From CBDTYW01 sp965364735 (GTDB lineage: Bacteria; Actinomycetota; Nitriliruptoria; Nitriliruptorales; Nitriliruptoraceae): a stretch of 18,937 bases of DNA. A program made the position numbers and the translations under genes. The notes under the pieces were generated by a model. The model worked only from the letters and a program-made list of their open reading frames with translations. It did not search any database and was not told where the DNA came from. This document shows, one piece after another, positions 1-7,198 of this stretch; position 1 is the first letter of the stretch; each line of letters starts with the position of its first letter. Location of the stretch: assembly GCA_965364735.1 (NCBI GenBank), contig CBDTYW010000040.1, forward strand, positions 1 to 18,937, written 5' to 3'.

Positions 1-122
1 GCTGGAACGGCATGAGCTGGAACGGCATGAGCTGGAACGGCATGAGCTGGAACGGGCTGAGCTGGAACGGCCTGAGCTGGAACGGGCTGAGCTGGAACGG
101 CCTGAGCTGGAACGGCATGGCC
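1..122 (+). repeat. 15-bp tandem repeat inside the SWNG tail
   Basis: The 15-base unit AGCTGGAACGGCATG is repeated about eight times without a gap. The repeats differ almost only at the Met/Leu codon (ATG or CTG) and at the wobble base of the Gly codon (GGC or GGG). The period is an exact multiple of three, so copy number can change by slippage without breaking the frame. Confidence 0.9.
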
Positions 123-131
123 TGGAGCTGA
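1..131 (+). CDS. C-terminal tail of an exported protein with SWNG(M/L) repeats (5' end outside window)
   Basis: Only the last 42 whole codons are visible, read from base 3 and ending at TGA 129-131. They consist of tandem pentapeptides Trp-Asn-Gly-Met/Leu-Ser: three with Met, then four with Leu, then a closing WNGMAWS. From general knowledge, tails of this kind (SWNG or SSWNG repeats) occur at the C-terminus of secreted actinobacterial proteins, often subtilisin-like S8 peptidases, so an extracellular protein is the best guess. The catalytic part is not in the window, so the enzyme class cannot be confirmed. The tail is rich in Trp and low in charge, which would fit a surface-binding or structural role, but that is inference. 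The gene ends 19 bases before a strong hairpin terminator. Confidence 0.6.
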   Translation, partial: WNGMSWNGMSWNGMSWNGLSWNGLSWNGLSWNGLSWNGMAWS

Positions 132-150
132 CCGCTCCGTCAGACGTCGA

Positions 151-172
151 CGCGCACCCCTCGGGGTGCGCG
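151..172 (+). terminator. Hairpin terminator after the SWNG-repeat gene
   Basis: A perfect 10-bp inverted repeat (CGCGCACCCC, two bases TC, GGGGTGCGCG) lies 19 bases after the stop codon. It is followed by TTCGCGTT, a weak T-rich tract. Position and stem strength fit an intrinsic terminator of a GC-rich genome, where U-tracts are often poor. Confidence 0.7.
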
Positions 173-236
173 TTCGCGTTGGCGAAGCCGGATCCGCAAC
201 CCTGCCACCTCGCGAGACGACTCCACCGGAGCTGCG

Positions 237-902
237 ATGCGCCTCACCCGTCTGATCACGTCGGTCGCCCTCGTCGCGCTCACCGCCAGCGGATGCACGG
301 ATCCGGACGGCGGGGCGCTCGACCCCGCCGCCGTCGACGACGTCCGCGGAGAGGTCCAGGCGACGGTCGCGCAGCTCAACGACTTCTGGATCGACGGCGG
401 CGATCTGCTCGGGTTCGACTACGCGCCGATCTCGATGTCGCGCATCGCCGACGCGACGCGCGGAGTCATGTGCGACGGCGCACCGGTCGGTCGTGACGAC
501 GACCTCGTCGACAACGGCTACGTCGACGCCCTCTGCTCGGAAGGGCTGCTGCTCGCCTACGACCCCGAGCCGCTGGTCGGTCGGCCGCTCGAGGTGCTCG
601 GCCTGCTGTCGCACGAATGGGGCCATGTCGTCCAGGCCCAGCATCCCGACATCGACGCGTTCGAGACGATGAGGCCCATCGACGGCGAGCTCCAGGCTGA
701 CTGCTTCGCCGGAGCCTTCGTCGCGGACACCCAGACCGACGAGATCGCGGCCGCCCTGGAGGCCTCCGTGCATGCGTCCGGCGACCTCCCGGGTGATGAC
801 CCTGAGGGCGCGGATGCGCACGGCACCGGCGACCAGCGTGTCGCGGCGTACCGGCTCGGCCTGCGAGGCGGCCCGGCCGCCTGTCTGGGAGCGCTCCGTT
901 GA
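237..902 (+). CDS. Putative zinc-metallopeptidase lipoprotein (YpfJ/PF04228-like)
   Basis: This 221-residue protein begins with a short charged start, a hydrophobic stretch and a lipobox-like LTASGC with Cys20, so it is probably a lipid-anchored envelope protein. HEWGH at 126-130 is an HExxH zinc motif, and ELQADCFAG at 151-159 supplies the downstream acidic residue. The pair HExGHxxQ ... ELQADCxAG is typical of the neutral zinc metallopeptidase family around E. coli YpfJ (PF04228). The later HGTGDQRV segment also resembles that family. Four Cys besides the lipobox (79, 100, 156, 216) could form disulfides. Overall similarity outside the motifs cannot be judged by eye, so the substrate is unknown. 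The ATG has a GGAG ribosome site six bases upstream. The gene stands alone, flanked by terminators. Confidence 0.75.
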   Translation: MRLTRLITSVALVALTASGCTDPDGGALDPAAVDDVRGEVQATVAQLNDFWIDGGDLLGFDYAPISMSRIADATRGVMCDGAPVGRDDDLVDNGYVDALCSEGLLLAYDPEPLVGRPLEVLGLLSHEWGHVVQAQHPDIDAFETMRPIDGELQADCFAGAFVADTQTDEIAAALEASVHASGDLPGDDPEGADAHGTGDQRVAAYRLGLRGGPAACLGALR

Positions 903-920
903 CCGACGGGCGTCCGTCGG
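903..920. terminator. Short hairpin between the lipoprotein gene and tRNA-Leu
   Basis: CCGACGG, four bases GCGT, CCGTCGG forms a perfect 7-bp stem starting directly after the lipoprotein stop codon. It also lies 24 bases beyond the 3' end of the convergent tRNA, so it could serve both transcripts. There is no clear T-tract. Confidence 0.45.
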
Positions 921-943
921 AGTTGCCCGGCGGGCTGATCTCG

Positions 944-1027
944 TGCGAGCGGGGAGACTTGAACTCCCACGACCTTGCGGTCACCAGGACCTAAACCTGG
1001 CGCGTCTGCCAGTTCCGCCACGCTCGC
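944..1027 (-). tRNA. tRNA-Leu, anticodon UAG
   Basis: The reverse strand folds as a class II tRNA. The acceptor is GCGAGCG/CGCTCGC with discriminator A. The anticodon stem CCAGG/CCTGG encloses loop TTTAGGT with anticodon TAG at 993-991. A long variable arm (TGACC-GCAA-GGTCG) and a T arm GGGAG/CTCCC with loop TTCAAGT follow. The long variable arm plus A73 agree with leucine. It reads CUA and probably other CUN codons. CCA is not encoded; the genome continues CGA after the discriminator. Confidence 0.96.
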
Positions 1028-1037
1028 GTGAGCGCGG

Positions 1038-1065
1038 AGCGTATGGCGCGACGACCCACCAGCAA
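1038..1065 (-). promoter_or_regulatory. Possible promoter of tRNA-Leu
   Basis: On the reverse strand TTGCTG (1065-1060) and TACGCT (1043-1038) are 16 bases apart, and the second box ends about ten bases before the tRNA 5' end. The spacing suits a sigma-70-type promoter, but both hexamers deviate from consensus. Confidence 0.35.
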
Positions 1066-1073
1066 CGCCGCTA

Positions 1074-1089
1074 GCCTGTCCGTACAGGC
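1074..1089 (+). promoter_or_regulatory. Inverted repeat just upstream of the alpha/beta hydrolase gene
   Basis: GCCTGT, four bases, ACAGGC forms a 6-bp dyad that ends 15 bases before the GTG start. A TAGCCT hexamer (1072-1077) overlaps it and could act as a -10 box. It may be an operator or a chance dyad. Confidence 0.25.
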
Positions 1090-1104
1090 GGAGAGGGGCC
1101 CGGT

Positions 1105-2010
1105 GTGGGACGTGAGTTCGTGGCGGCAGCGATCGCGGAGATGCATGGAGCTTCGCGGCTGCGTGAGCCGATGTCGCCGCAGCGGCTGATCACCGCACGC
1201 GACGAGTTCGAGCAGCTCGGCGAGTTCTTCGGCGTCCGTGGCGCGGCGACCTTGGCTGCGGTGGACGCCGACGGCGTCCAGTGCGAGTGGTTGTCGCTGC
1301 CGGACAGCAATCTCGACCACGTACTGTTCTACGTCCACGGTGGTGCCTACACGATGGGTTCCATCGCCTCGTCGCGCGGGATGCTCGCCGCCCTGGTCGG
1401 GGCTGCGAAGGTGCGGGGACTCGGCATCGAATATCGCCTCGCTCCCGAGCACCCGTTCCCGGCCGGTCGCGACGACGTCGTGACGGCGTACGCGTGGGTG
1501 CTCGCGCAAGGGATCAGGCCTGAGCAGATCGTCGTCGCAGGCGACTCGGCGGGAGGTGGCCTCGCCGTCTCGGCCATGCTCGAGGCGAAGCGCCGCGATC
1601 TCCCGATGCCAGCGGCGATCGTGACGACCTCCGCGTGGGCGGACCTCCGCTGCGAAGCCGGCTCCTACGTCGAGCGTGACCATCTCGACCCTGCGCTCAA
1701 CCTCGCGGACCTGCAGTTCTCGGCAGCCTGCTACCTCGGCGACACCGCTCGTGCGGACGATCCCGATGTCAGCCCCGTCCTCGCCGACCTCTCCGGACTC
1801 CCCCCGATGCTCGTGATGGTCGGGACCGCCGAGATCCTGTTCGACGACTCGCTCGCGCTACACAGCCGCGCGGTCGCCAGCGGTGTCGATGCCCAGGTGC
1901 TGGTCAGCAACGGGATGATCCACTGCTGGACCGGGTTCGCGGACGAGTGGGACCAGGCCCGGGCCGACCTCGCCTTCTTCGGCGCGTTCGTCACCAGCCA
2001 CCTGCCGTGA
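1105..2010 (+). CDS. Alpha/beta hydrolase, hormone-sensitive-lipase (HSL) type esterase
   Basis: The 301-residue product has the marks of HSL/family IV esterases. The oxyanion-hole motif HGGAY is at 78-82 after a strand (LFYV), and the nucleophile elbow GDSAGGG has Ser148. A C-terminal His273 lies in MIHCW. The segment RLAPEHPFPA (111-120) is also typical. The acid residue is in GTAEILFDD, where many HSL members have Asp; here Glu243 or one of Asp247/248 must serve. The likely reaction is hydrolysis of short-chain carboxyl esters in the cytosol, since no signal peptide is seen. The start is GTG with a GGAGAGG ribosome site upstream. The stop overlaps the start of the next gene by four bases, so the two are probably co-transcribed. 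The natural substrate cannot be told from sequence. Confidence 0.88.
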   Translation: MGREFVAAAIAEMHGASRLREPMSPQRLITARDEFEQLGEFFGVRGAATLAAVDADGVQCEWLSLPDSNLDHVLFYVHGGAYTMGSIASSRGMLAALVGAAKVRGLGIEYRLAPEHPFPAGRDDVVTAYAWVLAQGIRPEQIVVAGDSAGGGLAVSAMLEAKRRDLPMPAAIVTTSAWADLRCEAGSYVERDHLDPALNLADLQFSAACYLGDTARADDPDVSPVLADLSGLPPMLVMVGTAEILFDDSLALHSRAVASGVDAQVLVSNGMIHCWTGFADEWDQARADLAFFGAFVTSHLP

Positions 2011-3131
2011 ACGACGGGCCGACAGCCGCCGCATGGCCGAAGGCCGACCGGCTCTTCCGACGCGACCCCGCGTGGCTCGGCGGCGACGACGCGCAGTCCG
2101 TCGCGGTGCACGGTGATCGTCGACTTTGGTTCTTCGGCGACTCGTTCGTCCGGGAGACCGACGGGACCGGACGCCACGACGCGTGGTTCGTGCACAACTC
2201 GGTCGGGGTACAGCACGGCCGCGACCCTGCGACCGCGCGCATGGACTTCTTCTGGGACCACGGTCACGATGGGATCCCGGCGCCGGTCTTCGTGGACCCG
2301 GACCCGGACGTCTGGTTGTGGCCGGGAGGTGCCCTCGCCCACCGCGATCGCCTCGTGCTGTTCTTCATGCGGATGGCTGCCCGCGGACAGGAGTCCGCGC
2401 CGGACCTGCCGCCCTACGACGTTCGTGGCTGGTCGGTGGCGCTCGTCGAGGATCCGGGTGACGACCCGCGGTCCTGGCGCGTCGACTGGCCGATCGTGCC
2501 GCGTACCCCGTTCGCGATGCTCGTCGGCAACGGCGGGGTCTTCGTCCACGACGGGTACCTGTACGCCCACGGCATCCGTGACCTCCACACGCGCCTCGAC
2601 CGCGCCGACGCGGACCCGGTCCGCAGCGGGGCGATGCTGACACGGTGGCCGGTGGGCGCGTTCCTCGACGGCGACCTCGGTCACATGACGTGGCGAGACG
2701 GCGGATCCTGGGTCCCGAACGCAGAGCTCAGCGCCCCGCCACGACCGACGCTCGGTCCGACCGAGACGGAGTTCTCGGTCCACGTCGCCGAGGACGGCAC
2801 GTTCTGGGCCGTGATGATCACCGACATCCACCGCGGCGAGATCGTGGTCCGGCACGCCAGGCGTCCCGAGGGCCCGTGGTCAGAACCCGTGGTCGTGCAC
2901 GTCGCCGAGCAGGCCTGCGACGACCCTGCAGACAAGCGCGTCGCCTACGCGGCGAAGGCCCACCCGGGCACGACCGGCGACCCGTCAGCGCTGCTGGTCA
3001 CCTACGCGTCGAACCACTTCTCGCTCGACGTCCTGCGTGACCGCATGGAGCTCTACTGGCCGCATGCGCTCCGCCTCGACCTGCCGCTCGCGCCAGAGGT
3101 CGGGCCGTCGCGGGGCAACCTCGCGCGCTGA
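2007..3131 (+). CDS. DUF4185-like beta-propeller protein, possible glycan hydrolase
   Basis: The 374-residue protein shows recurring propeller-blade motifs: WFFGDSFV near residue 35, then paired Trp/Asp-rich strands. HARRPEGPWSEP lies in the second half, and the C-terminal run YAAKAHP ... LLVTYASNHFS ends the fold. These resemble DUF4185 and related five-bladed propellers. Members of that family in mycobacteria were later shown to be arabinan-degrading glycoside hydrolases (GH183), but membership here is judged by eye only. There is no signal peptide, so a cytosolic place is likely unless export is non-classical. I chose the GTG at 2007 because it gives a GTGA overlap with the upstream esterase gene. 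The 20 further in-frame codons upstream lie in the esterase gene and are not propeller-like. It ends four bases from the convergent sugar-isomerase-like gene. Confidence 0.6.
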   Translation: MNDGPTAAAWPKADRLFRRDPAWLGGDDAQSVAVHGDRRLWFFGDSFVRETDGTGRHDAWFVHNSVGVQHGRDPATARMDFFWDHGHDGIPAPVFVDPDPDVWLWPGGALAHRDRLVLFFMRMAARGQESAPDLPPYDVRGWSVALVEDPGDDPRSWRVDWPIVPRTPFAMLVGNGGVFVHDGYLYAHGIRDLHTRLDRADADPVRSGAMLTRWPVGAFLDGDLGHMTWRDGGSWVPNAELSAPPRPTLGPTETEFSVHVAEDGTFWAVMITDIHRGEIVVRHARRPEGPWSEPVVVHVAEQACDDPADKRVAYAAKAHPGTTGDPSALLVTYASNHFSLDVLRDRMELYWPHALRLDLPLAPEVGPSRGNLAR

Positions 3132-3135
3132 CAGA

Positions 3136-4932
3136 TCACCGCACACGCGAGACCTCCGGGTGGTCGCTGCGGACGTACGCCTGGATGGTGGCACACATCT
3201 GGCCGACCGACAGCCCGTGCGGGCGGATCGTGTAGGCGCCGACCGACGCCGGGACGATGAAGGTCTCGGCGTAGTGCACGACATAGGGCGGGAAGGCGTC
3301 CGTCGGTGACTCGACGATCGCCTCCTCGCCCTCGACGAGGTTGAGGACGTGGACGGTGCCCTCGGTGTCGTGCGGGACGGTGCCGGTGAACCAGTGGCGT
3401 CGGGTCTCGATGAACTCGGTCGCGTGCAGGCCCGTCCGCTCGGCGCGCCACCCGTCGCCGGAGCCCAGCGGCTCGATGACGTTGACCAGCTCGCGCTCGG
3501 TGAACTCGGTGCCACGATCCCACGCGAGGTTCTCGCGACCACGATCCAGGTTGATCGGACGCGGGCGGCCGTCGGACGCGACGCGCCCCCAGTCCCAGAG
3601 CTTGAACGTGAAGATGTACGGGGTCGCGGAGATCTCGAGCACCATCGAGCCGGCGGCCGAGGAGTGGACGGTCCCGGCCGGGATGAGGAAATGGTCGTGG
3701 CGCTTTGCCGGGATGCGGTTGACGAAGTCCTCGGCGACGAAGGGCGGCCCGCCGTCACGCGCGACGGTGAGCGCCTCGAACATCGCGTCCCGGTCGACCC
3801 CGTCGTGCGTCCCGAGGTAGACCGACGCCACGCCGGGCTCCGCGTCGAGCATGTAGTACGACTCGTCCTGGGTGTAGTCGTGACCGAAGTGCTCGCGCAT
3901 GTAGTCGACGTAGGGATGGACCTGGAGCGACAGGTTCCCTCCGCCCATGGTGTCGAGGAAGTCGAAGCGGATCGGGAACTCCGCGCCGAAGCGGTTGACG
4001 ATGGCGTCACCGAGGAGCCGGTCGGCCTCGAGGTTCACGAGGTCAAGCGACGGCAGCTCGACGTGGATCCCCTCGAAGTCCAGCAGCAGGGAGTTCTCCT
4101 CCGGCACGCAGTCGAAGGCCCAGGCGTAGTTGACGACGTCGCGGTCGAGGTCACAGACCTCCTTGATCCACTGGCCGCCCCACGTGCCCGGGTCGAAGAA
4201 CGGCACGACGCGCATCGGCTGGGTCGCTGCACGACGCAGTCCCCGTCGCAGGGCTTCGCCGCTGATCAGCTTCGGCTCGCCGGCGATCGTGGTGTCGAGC
4301 AGCGCCCCGACGGTCGGGAGCAGCGCGAACTTCGTGCGGTCGCAGATCCGCCAGTCGGCGAAGTAGGCGCGGCGGTAGCGCTCGCTCGACGCGATGTGGG
4401 CGTTCTTCACGCCGACGTTGCCGACCTCACCACGACGCTGACGCTGCTGACCTTCCCAGCGCGGCATGTCGGCGAGGACGACCAGGTCCGCGTCGGGAGC
4501 GACGAGCGTCGCGCCGGTGCCGATCACGAGCACGCGGTCGTCGTCGCCGAGCTCGGCGACGAGGCCGCGAAGCGCCGCGAGACGTCCCGGGTCGAACAGG
4601 TCGAGGAGCTCGAGCTGGGAGAGACGGCCGAAGATCGGGTCATCCCCGAGGTCCGGCTCGATCAGCGCGTCGATCTCGTCCTCGGTGAGCATGGCGGCTT
4701 CGGCATCGATGACACGGTTGAACGTCGCCGCACGAGCGAGCGCGTCGAGGTCGCCCGGCAGCACGCCCGGATAGACCTCAACGGCGACGACGCGCGCCTC
4801 GGACGCCGTCAGCCACGCGCCGACGTCGGCGAACCCTTGGATGACCTCATCGGCCGAGCCGGTGAGGACTGCCGGACGCGTGACGTAGTTGGGGATCCGG
4901 TCGCGCCGATGCATCGGGGTCGGGTCGGTCAT
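3136..4932 (-). CDS. Type I mannose-6-phosphate-isomerase-like cupin with an extra N-terminal domain
   Basis: The product is 598 residues, much longer than a usual bacterial ManA (about 390). Residues 245-600 carry the metal site of type I phosphomannose isomerases: Gln337 and His339 in LSLQVHP, Glu357 in QDESYYML, and His423 in IPAGTVHS. WGGQWIKE (251-258) and GGGNLSLQVHP are also family-like. A second cupin-like half ends near 575. Residues 1-240 hold an alpha/beta domain with VLVIGTGATLV (134-144) and KNAHIASSERYRRAYFADW (176-194). This recalls nucleoside-kinase-like folds but lacks a Walker A motif. Aldose/ketose isomerisation or sugar sensing is inferred, and the substrate may not be mannose-6-phosphate. 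ATG 4932 overlaps the upstream stop as ATGA, indicating translational coupling to the glycoside-hydrolase-like gene; a longer in-frame reading upstream is only its shadow. Confidence 0.75.
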   Translation of the reverse strand: MTDPTPMHRRDRIPNYVTRPAVLTGSADEVIQGFADVGAWLTASEARVVAVEVYPGVLPGDLDALARAATFNRVIDAEAAMLTEDEIDALIEPDLGDDPIFGRLSQLELLDLFDPGRLAALRGLVAELGDDDRVLVIGTGATLVAPDADLVVLADMPRWEGQQRQRRGEVGNVGVKNAHIASSERYRRAYFADWRICDRTKFALLPTVGALLDTTIAGEPKLISGEALRRGLRRAATQPMRVVPFFDPGTWGGQWIKEVCDLDRDVVNYAWAFDCVPEENSLLLDFEGIHVELPSLDLVNLEADRLLGDAIVNRFGAEFPIRFDFLDTMGGGNLSLQVHPYVDYMREHFGHDYTQDESYYMLDAEPGVASVYLGTHDGVDRDAMFEALTVARDGGPPFVAEDFVNRIPAKRHDHFLIPAGTVHSSAAGSMVLEISATPYIFTFKLWDWGRVASDGRPRPINLDRGRENLAWDRGTEFTERELVNVIEPLGSGDGWRAERTGLHATEFIETRRHWFTGTVPHDTEGTVHVLNLVEGEEAIVESPTDAFPPYVVHYAETFIVPASVGAYTIRPHGLSVGQMCATIQAYVRSDHPEVSRVR

Positions 4933-7025
4933 GCAGCCGGCTCGATCACTGCCACCTCTGCCGTCGGCTGCTCGACGGCTCCGGACGCGTCGATGTCGTA
5001 GAGCTTGCCCTGATGGCGCAGACCGATGAGGCGCGACCTCGAGTCGAAGCCGTCGAGCTGCGGCTGCGCGGTGAGGATGTCGTGGCCCGCACGCACGCCG
5101 AACACGCCCTCGAGCACGACCTGCACCCACGAGCCGCCGGCCGAGCAGGCCCAGTCGTTGATGTAGGGCTGCTCCGGCGGGACCTTGCGGGCGCCGTCAC
5201 GGATCGGGTCGACGACCGTCTCGACGAAGTGCGCCTGACCGAACGGTCCCTGGTTCGTGCTGGCCGACATGGTGCGCAGCCACGAGCCGGCGCGTCCCGG
5301 CTGGTTGATCATGTAGAGCCCGCGCGCGAGCTCCGACGGCCACGCGTTGTACGCGCCGTTCCACTGGTGATCGGCGCGGACGCTGTACGTCGCGTCCGGG
5401 TCCTTGATGGACAGGGCCCGCATCCAGCGGTCCGTGCGCAGCTCCTCCTCGAAGAACCGCACCATGTCCTGGTGGTGCTCCGTGAACTCGCCGGGGATCG
5501 TGTACATCAGCGTGAGCAGGTCGTAGCAGTGCCGGACGCTGGTCAGCGAGCCGTCCGGGTTGCGGGTCGCGAAGTGGCCCTCGCCCTCGACGTAGAGATC
5601 ACGCAGCCGCTCGACCAGCGTGTCGGCCTCCTCGAGCAGCGCCGGCACCTTCTCGGGATCGCCGTGACGTTCGAGAAGATCCGCGGCGGTGCGGAGGTTC
5701 CACGCGTTCGCGGCGTTGAGCGACGCGACCTCGTGGACGTAGGACGACACGCACTCGAGCAGGTTGCCGATGCCGCCGTAGTCCGCGAGCCCGGTCGGCG
5801 AGGAGAAGTAGCGCCACGTCTCGGCGTAGGAGACGACGTGGTCGAGCGGCGTCGTGCCGCCCATGGTCTGGGTGTTCAGCCAGTCACCGTTGCCCGTCCA
5901 GCGGACGTAGTCGTTGGCGAGACGGATCATCGCGTAGTCGTTGACGGAGTACCAGAGCCCGACACCCTCGCCGGTCAGCCACGAGGTGCCCATGCACGTG
6001 TGGACGTCGGAGAGCAGCCAGTGATCGAGGTGGCGCTCCATCACCTCCGGGTCGAGCAGCGCGTGGGTGGTGGAGGAGATCGAGTAGTCCCAGAGGAACG
6101 TGATCGTCGGCCAGTAGCGCGGCATGAGCGTGTCGTAGGCGCGGCCGACGACGGAGGCCGGGTTGTCGCGCTTGAACATCACGACGCCGAGGATCCCCGT
6201 CCAGTACAGGCGCCACAGCGCGGTGTCGTCGGTCTCGAGGATCGGCAGCGAGCCGGAGTAGCGGTCGTTGCCGGGGGTGACGACGGCGGCGAGCTCAGCG
6301 TTCCAGTCGTCGCGCGCGGCTCGGCGTGCGCCCTCGACGTCCGACGCGAGCTCGGCGTGCAGCGCCAGCGTCTGCTGCTCGTCCGTGCCCGCGACGAGCA
6401 GCATGGTCGTGCGCGCGGGGTGGTCGGGGTCGACGTGGAGCTCGATGCACAGGTCGTTGTCCTTGACCGTCGCGCGGTCGTCGGCGAGGGACTCGACGAG
6501 GCAGGACTCCGACGATGACGATCGGTGCAGGAGACGCCCGTCGGCGAGGACCTCGGTCGTGGTGTCGAGGTCGATCGGCGGCTGCGGGTCGCGCAGCGCC
6601 AACACCTCGTGGTGGATCGACGGGTTGCTGCGGAAGCGCATCTTCACGGTCCGCGCCCGGCCGGTGGTCGAGACCTGGAGCCGGACGAACACCGACGCCG
6701 TGCCGACCCCGAGGTAGGTCGTTGAGCGCAGACGGAGATCACCGAGGTCGATCTCGCGCTCGACGCGGTCCGGGTACCAGGTCATGAACAGCGTGTTGCC
6801 GTACCCCTGGACGTAGTGGTCGTCGAGGAACAGCTGCCCCGTCGCGTGGTGGTTGCCCCACAGCGGCGGGAAGTGCATCGAGCTGATCGCGGTGATGTCG
6901 CGCTCGACCTGCACGGTGCCGAGGAAGTTCGTCAGTCCGGGAGGGTTGAACAGGTCAGCGGCACGCACGGGCATGCGGGCGCTGCCCAGATCGTCGGTCG
7001 TGGGGATCGCGGGACAGCTGTCCAT
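4929..7025 (-). CDS. Six-hairpin glycoside-hydrolase-like protein (MGH1/GH63-like barrel)
   Basis: The 698-residue protein has no signal peptide. Residues 30-240 look like a beta-sandwich domain. From about 265 to 655 the helix-rich pattern is that of an (alpha/alpha)6 barrel. Landmarks are FLWDYSISSTTHALLDPE (310-327), LTGEGVGLWYS (350-360), DYGGIGNLLE (415-424), HQWNGAYNAWPSELARG (553-569) and YINDWACSAGGSW (621-633). The WD pair at 312-313 and acidic residues such as Glu353, Glu424 or Glu565 are candidates for sugar binding or catalysis. I recognise the fold class, near GH63/GH37/MGH1-like enzymes, but not a precise family. It is first in a two-gene operon with the isomerase-like gene, which suggests intracellular breakdown of a glycoside. 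A GAGGA ribosome site precedes ATG 7025, and a palindromic operator candidate lies 43 bases upstream. Confidence 0.72.
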   Translation of the reverse strand: MDSCPAIPTTDDLGSARMPVRAADLFNPPGLTNFLGTVQVERDITAISSMHFPPLWGNHHATGQLFLDDHYVQGYGNTLFMTWYPDRVEREIDLGDLRLRSTTYLGVGTASVFVRLQVSTTGRARTVKMRFRSNPSIHHEVLALRDPQPPIDLDTTTEVLADGRLLHRSSSSESCLVESLADDRATVKDNDLCIELHVDPDHPARTTMLLVAGTDEQQTLALHAELASDVEGARRAARDDWNAELAAVVTPGNDRYSGSLPILETDDTALWRLYWTGILGVVMFKRDNPASVVGRAYDTLMPRYWPTITFLWDYSISSTTHALLDPEVMERHLDHWLLSDVHTCMGTSWLTGEGVGLWYSVNDYAMIRLANDYVRWTGNGDWLNTQTMGGTTPLDHVVSYAETWRYFSSPTGLADYGGIGNLLECVSSYVHEVASLNAANAWNLRTAADLLERHGDPEKVPALLEEADTLVERLRDLYVEGEGHFATRNPDGSLTSVRHCYDLLTLMYTIPGEFTEHHQDMVRFFEEELRTDRWMRALSIKDPDATYSVRADHQWNGAYNAWPSELARGLYMINQPGRAGSWLRTMSASTNQGPFGQAHFVETVVDPIRDGARKVPPEQPYINDWACSAGGSWVQVVLEGVFGVRAGHDILTAQPQLDGFDSRSRLIGLRHQGKLYDIDASGAVEQPTAEVAVIEPAA

Positions 7026-7067
7026 CGGGGTTCCTCGTCGCCGGTCGCGCCCGTCGCACGCAACCTG

Positions 7068-7083
7068 TCATCCTAGGATGATA
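7068..7083 (-). promoter_or_regulatory. Palindromic operator overlapping a -10 box, sugar operon
   Basis: TCATCCTAGGATGA (7068-7081) is a perfect 14-bp palindrome. On the reverse strand it overlaps TATCAT (7083-7078), a good -10 hexamer that would give a leader of about 45 bases before ATG 7025. This layout is typical of repression by a dimeric regulator (GntR- or LacI-type sites look like this), but no regulator gene is next to it. No convincing -35 box is visible. Confidence 0.55.
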
Positions 7084-7198
7084 CCTGAGGCTGGCGCGTG
7101 TGGTGACGGCATCGTCGCACGTACCTTGGCCTCCCGTCGGCGGAACACCTCGTCGCCAGAGACGTTGGTGCCAAGCCTCCTCCCACCCGGACCTGCCC

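Noticed and set aside
1..122. CRISPR array
   Set aside because: The units are contiguous 15-mers without spacers and lie in a reading frame.
2..130. Second frame of the 15-bp array, which encodes LERHE repeats
   Set aside because: The third frame ends properly in WNGMAWS before a terminator and matches known SWNG tails; the LERHE frame continues into non-protein-like sequence.
3349..5001. Long open frame of 550 codons on the + strand opposite the isomerase-like gene
   Set aside because: It is a GC-driven shadow: Arg/Val/Asp-rich product with no recognisable motifs, opposite a gene with full catalytic motifs. The same holds for the 596-codon frame opposite the ABC gene and the 670-codon frame at 13885-15897.
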